Shown one piece after another: positions 8,053 through 11,645 of a DNA stretch of 11,645 bases. Below the pieces are notes generated by a model, which worked only from the letters and a program-made list of their open reading frames with translations, did not search any database and was not told the origin of the DNA. Each line of letters begins with the position of its first letter. Within the stretch, counting starts at the first letter, position 1. A program made the position numbers and the translations under genes. Source of the DNA: Actinomycetota bacterium (GTDB taxonomy: Bacteria; Actinomycetota; Geothermincolia; Fen-727; Anoxymicrobiaceae); assembly GCA_016649525.1 (NCBI GenBank), contig JAENXM010000037.1, forward strand, positions 1 through 11,645, given 5' to 3'.

Positions 8053-8425
8053 AAGAGCTCCGACAAACAATCTTACCGTTAGAGTCCCTCTTGTATCTGA
8101 GGTATATGACCCCGCCGGGCTCGACCATCCCCAGCTCATCCTGCGCGATCCTCGTAACACGAGCGGGTGATTTCAGCCTCGCAAGCTTTATCCTGAGTGT
8201 TTCCTGTTTAGCCTTTTCGCCAGCGATCATATTTTCGATCTTCTGTCTCTTGAGCTCACTGTTAACGGTGCGCTGGTGCTGGACCAATATGAAAACGCCG
8301 ATACCTGCTAGTAACACACAGACTAAAATAAAAAAGCCGAAATCGAGGCCTTTACTTCGCTCAGATTTCGCCGGCTTCTTTTTCCTACGGGACTTCTTCG
8401 CCCCTGCGCGTTTCACCTTCGCCAT
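7958..8425 (-). CDS. ftsL: FtsL/DivIC-like septum formation protein
   Basis: Small bitopic division protein of 155 residues. Residues 1-26 are very rich in Lys/Arg, 29-48 form one membrane segment, and about 52-85 are a predicted coiled coil. They are followed by SPARVTRIAQDELGMVEPG (86-104), which matches the P-R-I-A-x-x-x-L-G-M pattern of FtsL/DivIC proteins. In the family FtsL binds FtsB/DivIC and regulates the FtsWI synthase. The position between rsmH and ftsI is the classic ftsL slot. The tail after residue about 110 is hydrophilic and acidic at the end, and its last about 30 codons overlap the ftsI start region. The ATG at 8423-8425 overlaps the end of rsmH by 41 bp, with GGGAG about 10 nt upstream. 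Assignment rests on architecture and context more than identity. Confidence 0.87.
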   Translation of the reverse strand: MAKVKRAGAKKSRRKKKPAKSERSKGLDFGFFILVCVLLAGIGVFILVQHQRTVNSELKRQKIENMIAGEKAKQETLRIKLARLKSPARVTRIAQDELGMVEPGGVIYLRYKRDSNGKIVCRSSYEKRSQEADKNQTGDEPGAPGEEQDRSITQR

Positions 8426-9368
8426 TCCTTGTCCGCTCCCCCGCCCTCAACTTCGCGCTGCGGCTCCTAGGGTTCTCAAGGGTCTCTTCCTCGTCAGGTC
8501 TCACCGGCTTTCTTGTGAGGACCCGAATCATCGGCTCGGACAAGAGCGGTTCGCCGGGCGGATTGGCCGATCCTTTTGCCAGGGAGCTGAATGTACTCTT
8601 TACTATCCTGTCCTCGAGGGACTGGTAAGTAAGGATGACCATCCGCCCGGCCAGGGCCAGGCACTCGATTCCTTGCGATATCGCCTCCCTCAGATCATCG
8701 AGCTCGTGGTTCACTGCGATCCGGAGCGCCTGGAACGTCTTTCGGGCCGGATGTTTGCGGCCCCGTCTTGCACCTGCGGGGACCGCATCCAAGACAACCT
8801 CAACCAGTTGATGCGTGGTCAGTATGGGTCGGCGCTTCCGGGTCTCTATGATGAAGTGAGCAATTCGCCTCGCCCACCGCTCTTCTCCGTAACTGTAAAG
8901 AATCCGGGTGATCTCATCCTCGGACTCAATGTTGATTATCTCCGCCGCGCTCATCACGGCGTCAGGTCCCATTCTCATATCTAGAGGACCATCCTTCCGG
9001 TAGCTGAATCCTCGATCGGGGTCCTCGAGCTGTATCGACGAGACCCCCAGGTCCAGGAGGATACCGTCCACCCGCTCTATCCCCTCAGAATCAAGGATGG
9101 AGCGTATATCTCTGTAATTTTCGCAATGGTAACTGACCGCCGGAGGTGCCTCGCCCAGCCGTTCTCGCGCCTTACTGATCGCTTCCGGATCCCGGTCAAT
9201 AGCAATGAGGCGTCCTCCCGGCCTGATGTGCCCAAGGATACTCTCAGCATGTCCACCTGTGCCGACTGTGCCATCTACAATCACCTTTCCCTTCTCCGGC
9301 TTCAGATACTCAATGACCTCCGAAACCATCACCGGCCGGTGCACCGCACCGCCCATTTCGCTTTCCAT
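8385..9368 (-). CDS. rsmH: 16S rRNA (cytosine(1402)-N4)-methyltransferase RsmH (MraW)
   Basis: SAM-dependent enzyme that N4-methylates C1402 in the 16S rRNA decoding centre. It has 327 residues. HRPVMVSEVIEYL is at the N-terminus, the SAM-binding loop VDGTVGTGGH at 31-40, and AIDRDPEA around 56-63. LDLGVSSIQLEDPDRGFSY is at 105-123, HPARKTFQALRIAVNHEL at 206-223, and the closing NPRSRSAKLRAGER at about 299-312. About 15 residues after this usual end form a hydrophilic extension encoded partly within the ftsL overlap. The ATG at 9366-9368 begins 3 bp after the mraZ stop and has only a weak Shine-Dalgarno; Met5 is a possible alternative. Coupling to mraZ is likely. Confidence 0.98.
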   Translation of the reverse strand: MESEMGGAVHRPVMVSEVIEYLKPEKGKVIVDGTVGTGGHAESILGHIRPGGRLIAIDRDPEAISKARERLGEAPPAVSYHCENYRDIRSILDSEGIERVDGILLDLGVSSIQLEDPDRGFSYRKDGPLDMRMGPDAVMSAAEIINIESEDEITRILYSYGEERWARRIAHFIIETRKRRPILTTHQLVEVVLDAVPAGARRGRKHPARKTFQALRIAVNHELDDLREAISQGIECLALAGRMVILTYQSLEDRIVKSTFSSLAKGSANPPGEPLLSEPMIRVLTRKPVRPDEEETLENPRSRSAKLRAGERTRNGEGETRRGEEVP

Positions 9369-9371
9369 ACG

Positions 9372-9794
9372 TTAAAACCCGATTTCGGACGCACTCTGTT
9401 CGTAATGCTCCGTGCTGTCTTTCTTGTACTCCTGCCACCTCTTCGGGTCCCAGACCTCGGCTTTGTTGGAGACTCCCACGATTACCACTTCTTTTGAGAG
9501 CCCTGCCATTTCTCTCAGGTGAGGAGGTATAAGTACCCTGCCCTGACCGTCCGGCATCAGGTGGCTCGCGCTCGAGAAGAAAAGCCTCGAGAATCTCCTG
9601 GTCGCCTCACTTCCCGCCGGCATTTCCTCTATGCGCTCGATCAGCTTCTGCCACTCATCAACCGGATAGAGGAGCAGGCAGTTATCCAGGCCTTTGGTTA
9701 CTATCAGCCCGGTGCCAAACTCTTGCCTCATCTCACGCGGCAGTATAATCCGGCCTTTTGTGTCGATCGCTCTCTTGTGGTCCCCGAGCAGCAA
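9372..9794 (-). CDS. mraZ: Transcriptional regulator MraZ
   Basis: First gene of the cluster, encoding a 140-residue protein with two SpoVT/AbrB-like DNA-binding repeats. The family forms ring-shaped oligomers that bind tandem repeats upstream of their own operon. The first repeat has AIDTKGRIILP (the DxxxR motif, about residues 9-19) and the second has MPDGQGRVLIPPHLR with DGQGR at the equivalent site. The start is TTG at 9792-9794, chosen because AAAGGA lies 6 nt upstream and because the resulting M-L-L-G-D-H fits the M-x-x-G-x-x family start. Four decamer repeats lie immediately upstream, consistent with autoregulation. Length and motifs are normal. Confidence 0.97.
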   Translation of the reverse strand: MLLGDHKRAIDTKGRIILPREMRQEFGTGLIVTKGLDNCLLLYPVDEWQKLIERIEEMPAGSEATRRFSRLFFSSASHLMPDGQGRVLIPPHLREMAGLSKEVVIVGVSNKAEVWDPKRWQEYKKDSTEHYEQSASEIGF

Positions 9795-9801
9795 TATCTA
9801 T

Positions 9802-9841
9802 CCTTTCGCCACAATGCTCCACTTTAAACCATATCTCTCCA
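9802..9841 (-). promoter_or_regulatory. Predicted MraZ operator: four TGG decamers in 10-bp register
   Basis: Read on the minus strand, TGG begins at 9841, 9831, 9821 and 9811, exactly 10 bp apart, in the contexts TGGAG, TGGTT, TGGAG and TGGCG. Characterised MraZ proteins bind short tandem repeats with the same 10-bp period (TGGGN with 5-nt spacers in Escherichia coli; AAAGTG-type in Mycoplasma, a word also present here as AAAGTGG). The array lies across the spacer and -10 region of the candidate mraZ promoter, and the last unit contains the ribosome binding site. Repression of the whole cluster by MraZ is inferred. Confidence 0.8.
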
Positions 9842-9849
9842 ATTTACAA
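9821..9849 (-). promoter_or_regulatory. Candidate mraZ promoter overlapping the operator
   Basis: TTGTAA (9844-9849) and TAAAGT (9821-9826) are separated by exactly 17 bp; each matches four of six consensus bases. Transcription would begin near 9814, about 20 nt before the TTG start codon. The match is modest, but the overlap with the TGG repeats is what an autorepressed promoter would show. Confidence 0.4.
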
Positions 9850-9868
9850 CACCTATCGGCTATATTTC

Positions 9869-9882
9869 CCTAAAACTTTAGG
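9869..9882. repeat. Short palindrome CCTAAA-AC-TTTAGG
   Basis: A perfect 6-bp inverted repeat with a 2-bp centre, about 20 bp upstream of the candidate mraZ -35 box. Its size and place would suit a dimeric regulator site, but it is short and may be chance in AT-rich DNA. Confidence 0.35.
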
Positions 9883-9945
9883 CCCTCATACCTGTTTCTG
9901 AAGGCCATGCCGGGATTATTTGGGAACTGGTTGTTGAAATGTGGA

Positions 9946-9983
9946 ATATATTGTGGAAAACAAGGACAAGGAACACAATATAT
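9946..9983. repeat. 10-bp perfect inverted repeat with 18-bp spacer
   Basis: The arms are ATATATTGTG (9946-9955) and CACAATATAT (9974-9983). The spacer contains a tandem CAAGGA. On the minus strand one arm includes TATATT (9977-9982), which sits 16 bp from TTGGGA (9999-10004) as a possible -10/-35 pair directed towards mraZ. The repeat could be an operator over a distal promoter or a leader hairpin; neither is shown. Confidence 0.5.
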
Positions 9984-10004
9984 GGATGTGGAGCGCTGTC
10001 CCAA
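9977..10004 (-). promoter_or_regulatory. Possible distal promoter towards mraZ
   Basis: TTGGGA (four of six) and TATATT (five of six) are separated by 16 bp on the minus strand. A transcript from here would have a leader of roughly 175 nt before mraZ. The -10 lies inside the 10-bp inverted repeat arm. The region is AT-rich, so chance matches are common. Confidence 0.3.
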
Positions 10005-10097
10005 TTTTAAATGTTGAAAATCAGGATATCGAACTGAAGATTATCCCTGGAACCTCCAATACGATAAACGTGCAAAGACAGGCATTCAGCTGTTTTG

Positions 10098-11249
10098 TCA
10101 GACACCGAACTGGAAGCATTTCAGGGGGTCAGGTCCCGTCCTTCCCGAAAGCCGCTCCGCTCGGAAGCGGCATCCCCCACCGCAGTCACGCAAGTATATG
10201 CAATCACATTCAAGGTCAGCGAGCTTCATCTTCGGAAGTGAGATCCAGGCCTTTCGCAGACCACCGGTGACCGCACCGCCGTTCCAGTCCTCATAGAAAC
10301 CGCACTTGGTCAGGACACCGCTCGCCTTGACACATGCAAGATGCGCCCCGCACGCGTACTCCTCCGAGGGCTCGTGCAGTTCGGAGCCGAAAGAGTGCTC
10401 CATCGCTTCCATGCAGTCCTCAGCAGTTGGGATCACGCCGTCACCGCCGTCCGATATCCTCCCGGTCTCGCACGGGACATCAATTGTCCAGGAAACCGCT
10501 CCTCTCTCACGCACCAGCGACTCCAACCGTTCGAGCTCGTCCAGGTTTTCGAGGTGCACCATCGTGGCAACGGATAAAGCCTTTCCGGCCCTACGTAGTG
10601 AATCCACTCCACGCAGCGCTTCCTTGAAACTGCCCGCCCCACGTAAAAAGTCATGCCCTTTCTCCATTCCGTCGAGCGATACCTGCACCTCGTTGAACCG
10701 GAGTTCATCGGCGATCTCGTCATCTATCAGCGTAGCGTTTGTCACCAGCACCGACCTGAAGGGCTTCGTTTCCACCATCTTGTTTATCTCGCTGAACCGC
10801 TGATGGAGTAGGGGCTCGCCTCCCGTGAGGACAAGCCGAAGCCCCCCCATATGGCCAAGCTCATCAAGAACATCTCCGATTGTGGCAATCTCCAGCTCCT
10901 GACCGCTCCCCTCCCCCAGGTAGCAGTGACGGCAGGCCAGGTTACAGCGGTCCGTCACCTCCAGCATCAGGTACCTGAGTGATGGGACCTCGTTGTTCCC
11001 GACTACAACGGGATGCGCTTCCTGCTCATCCATCTCGATGAGAATATTCTCCTCGAAGCAGTAATCGAGAAAATCAGGTGGGAATCTCGAATCCGATACC
11101 TCCAGCGTTCCGTCACAACGCGCGAGCTCGGAAAAACCGGTGGGATCGACCTCGTACAGCTCGTCAGCCAGGGTATTGTAGACGGCGGGAAACTCCAGCC
11201 TCTTTAGAAAAACGCCGTCCGCGAGCCTCAAGAATCTACTTGAGGGCAT
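10098..11249 (-). CDS. Radical SAM/SPASM-type maturase-like protein of unknown substrate
   Basis: A 383-residue protein. The N-terminal about 80 residues (VYNTLADELYEVDPTGFSEL, then a short acidic helix region) resemble the PqqD-like/RRE peptide-binding fold found in some maturases; this is inference from pattern. The radical SAM core has CNLACRHC (C102, C106, C109) for the SAM-binding [4Fe-4S] cluster, LTGGEP (141-146) and VSLDG (190-194). The C-terminus has a SPASM-like set: C300-x10-G-x4-C316, then C348-x-C350-x5-C356-x3-C360 and C378, suggesting auxiliary Fe-S clusters. The usual CxxC here is CxC (CDC). SPASM proteins typically modify ribosomal peptides or enzyme cofactors. The ATG at 11247-11249 lies in the 14-bp overlap with the small cysteine-rich gene, with GGAG some 11 nt upstream. 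The specific substrate is unknown. Confidence 0.9.
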   Translation of the reverse strand: MPSSRFLRLADGVFLKRLEFPAVYNTLADELYEVDPTGFSELARCDGTLEVSDSRFPPDFLDYCFEENILIEMDEQEAHPVVVGNNEVPSLRYLMLEVTDRCNLACRHCYLGEGSGQELEIATIGDVLDELGHMGGLRLVLTGGEPLLHQRFSEINKMVETKPFRSVLVTNATLIDDEIADELRFNEVQVSLDGMEKGHDFLRGAGSFKEALRGVDSLRRAGKALSVATMVHLENLDELERLESLVRERGAVSWTIDVPCETGRISDGGDGVIPTAEDCMEAMEHSFGSELHEPSEEYACGAHLACVKASGVLTKCGFYEDWNGGAVTGGLRKAWISLPKMKLADLECDCIYLRDCGGGCRFRAERLSGRTGPDPLKCFQFGV

Positions 11250-11457
11250 CGGCCAACTGCTCCAGGGTTATGCGACCTCCGCAAATAAGTCTTTCAAGCA
11301 TGAGGTAACAGCCGCATTCCAGCTCCTCATCCTCCCCCGGGGTGAAGAACCTGCAGTCGGCGCACAACAACCTTTTCAGCTCCTCCTTGTCTCCGGGACC
11401 AAGACCGCTTGCGAGAAAGGAGTCGAGCTTTTTTTCGAATTCCGGAAAATCACCCAT
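11236..11457 (-). CDS. Small cysteine-rich protein paired with the radical SAM gene
   Basis: A 73-residue protein I do not recognise. Residues 1-31 are charged and helical-looking. The middle has five cysteines: CADC (32, 35), CGC (48, 50) and C59, the last followed by GG. The C-terminus is an amphipathic helix-like TLEQLADALK. CxxC plus CxC could bind zinc or an Fe-S cluster. Alternatively, the protein could be the substrate or a partner of the radical SAM enzyme. The ATG at 11455-11457 has AGGAG 6 nt upstream and a promoter candidate beyond it. The stop overlaps the radical SAM start by 14 bp, which argues for coupled translation and a shared function. The coding call rests on RBS, overlap and composition; the function is unknown. 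Confidence 0.8.
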   Translation of the reverse strand: MGDFPEFEKKLDSFLASGLGPGDKEELKRLLCADCRFFTPGEDEELECGCYLMLERLICGGRITLEQLADALK

Positions 11458-11476
11458 TGTGTCTCCTGGCCATATA

Positions 11477-11507
11477 TATATACCGCCACCCGCATCGGAA
11501 TAGTCAA
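11477..11507 (-). promoter_or_regulatory. Candidate promoter for the cysteine-rich/radical SAM unit
   Basis: On the minus strand TTGACT (11502-11507, five of six) is followed after 19 bp by TATATA (11477-11482), within an alternating TA run. The spacing is longer than the ideal 17, but the -35 is strong and the element lies 20 bp upstream of the start codon's ATG region. It leaves a short leader containing AGGAG. Confidence 0.45.
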
Positions 11508-11544
11508 GGACCGGTCCCGAGCCTGTTTAATTGCGGATCTGGTA

Positions 11545-11573
11545 TTGCATGATCAGCGCTTGCGAAATAGAAT
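11545..11573 (+). promoter_or_regulatory. Candidate promoter for the divergent plus-strand gene
   Basis: TTGCAT (11545-11550) and TAGAAT (11568-11573, five of six) are 17 bp apart, predicting a start near 11580 and a leader of about 32 nt before the ATG at 11612. The -35 is weak and the -10 good. Confidence 0.45.
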
Positions 11574-11611
11574 GTTTATTAAGTGTAGCTCATCTAGAAA
11601 GGAGACGGGTG

Positions 11612-11645
11612 ATGCACATCAAGAAGGTAGCCAAGAAGGCTGCAA
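11612..11645 (+). CDS. Start of a divergent gene, cut by the window edge (unidentified)
   Basis: AAAGGAG at 11598-11604 is followed after 7 nt by ATG at 11612-11614; the GTG at 11609-11611 is in frame directly before it. Only eleven codons are visible, reading MHIKKVAKKAA, a lysine/alanine-rich start. This is too little to name a product. It is transcribed away from the cysteine-rich/radical SAM unit, and a promoter-like pair lies upstream. The call rests on the strong ribosome binding site and open frame. Confidence 0.55.
   Translation, partial: MHIKKVAKKAA

Larger units (their letters stand above)
9795..10097. other. AT-rich intergenic spacer between the radical SAM gene and mraZ
   Basis: This 303-bp spacer is clearly more AT-rich than the flanking genes. 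It holds, from mraZ outward, the mraZ ribosome binding site, the four TGG decamers, a promoter-like pair, the CCTAAA-AC-TTTAGG palindrome, a 10-18-10 inverted repeat overlapping a second promoter-like pair, and a weak imperfect hairpin after the radical SAM stop. The words TGTTGAAAT and TGTTGAAAAT recur at 9932 and 10012. I see no convincing protein-coding gene or RNA gene here. Confidence 0.7.

Noticed and set aside
8053..8160. Upstream extension of the ftsI frame
   Set aside because: The extra 36 codons lack PBP features and sit inside ftsL; the ATG at 8050-8052 has GGAG in good position.
10022..10049. Possible terminator hairpin after the radical SAM gene (CAGGGATAATC / GATATCCTG with bulges, then ATTTTC)
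   Set aside because: The stem has bulges and the T-run is only four bases, so it is not convincing as an intrinsic terminator.
9941..10270. Plus-strand open frame of 109 codons starting GTG in the spacer and running antisense into the radical SAM gene
   Set aside because: No recognisable domain, no clear ribosome binding site, and most of its length is antisense to a well-supported gene; the I/N/K-rich start is what AT-rich DNA gives.
1..11645. CRISPR arrays, insertion sequences, tRNA or rRNA genes
   Set aside because: Looked for repeat-spacer units, transposase motifs with terminal repeats and tRNA-like cloverleaf regions; none seen in the coding-dense cluster or in the gaps.

Overview
This window is most of a bacterial dcw (division and cell wall) cluster on the minus strand, plus a small unrelated-looking cassette upstream of it. 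Reading the minus strand from high to low coordinates, the cluster is mraZ, rsmH, ftsL, ftsI (a class B penicillin-binding protein), murE, murF, mraY, murD and ftsW. ftsW is cut by the left edge. Most genes overlap or nearly touch (murD/ftsW 4 bp, mraY/murD 4 bp, murF/mraY 8 bp, murE/murF 14 bp, rsmH/ftsL 41 bp, ftsL/ftsI about 95 bp). The only real break is 149 bp between ftsI and murE, which holds a good promoter candidate.

The genes cover the cytoplasmic steps of peptidoglycan precursor synthesis (MurE, MurF, MurD), the first lipid-linked step (MraY), the septal synthase pair (FtsW polymerase, FtsI transpeptidase) and its FtsL partner. They also cover the 16S rRNA methyltransferase RsmH and the regulator MraZ. 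MurE carries the DNPR motif typical of meso-diaminopimelate-adding enzymes, so a DAP-type peptidoglycan is predicted. mraZ has a TTG start. Directly upstream of it are four TGG-headed decamers in perfect 10-bp register, overlapping a possible promoter: a textbook-style MraZ auto-regulatory operator.

Upstream of mraZ is a 303-bp AT-rich spacer with two inverted repeats. Beyond it is a two-gene minus-strand unit: a 73-residue cysteine-rich protein of unknown function, overlapping by 14 bp a radical SAM protein with a SPASM-like C-terminal cysteine set and a possible PqqD/RRE-like N-terminus. A divergent plus-strand gene begins at 11612, with a clear ribosome binding site and a lysine-rich start, and is cut by the right edge.

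The source is a moderately GC-rich bacterium. The DAP-type MurE, the gene order, the long Arg/Lys-rich tails on FtsW, FtsI and FtsL, and the oxygen-sensitive radical SAM chemistry would fit an anaerobic Gram-positive lineage (Actinomycetota-like or Bacillota-like). This placement is inference; no taxon-specific marker is present. The dcw part is conventional. The least explained part is the cysteine-rich protein/radical SAM cassette at 10098-11457.
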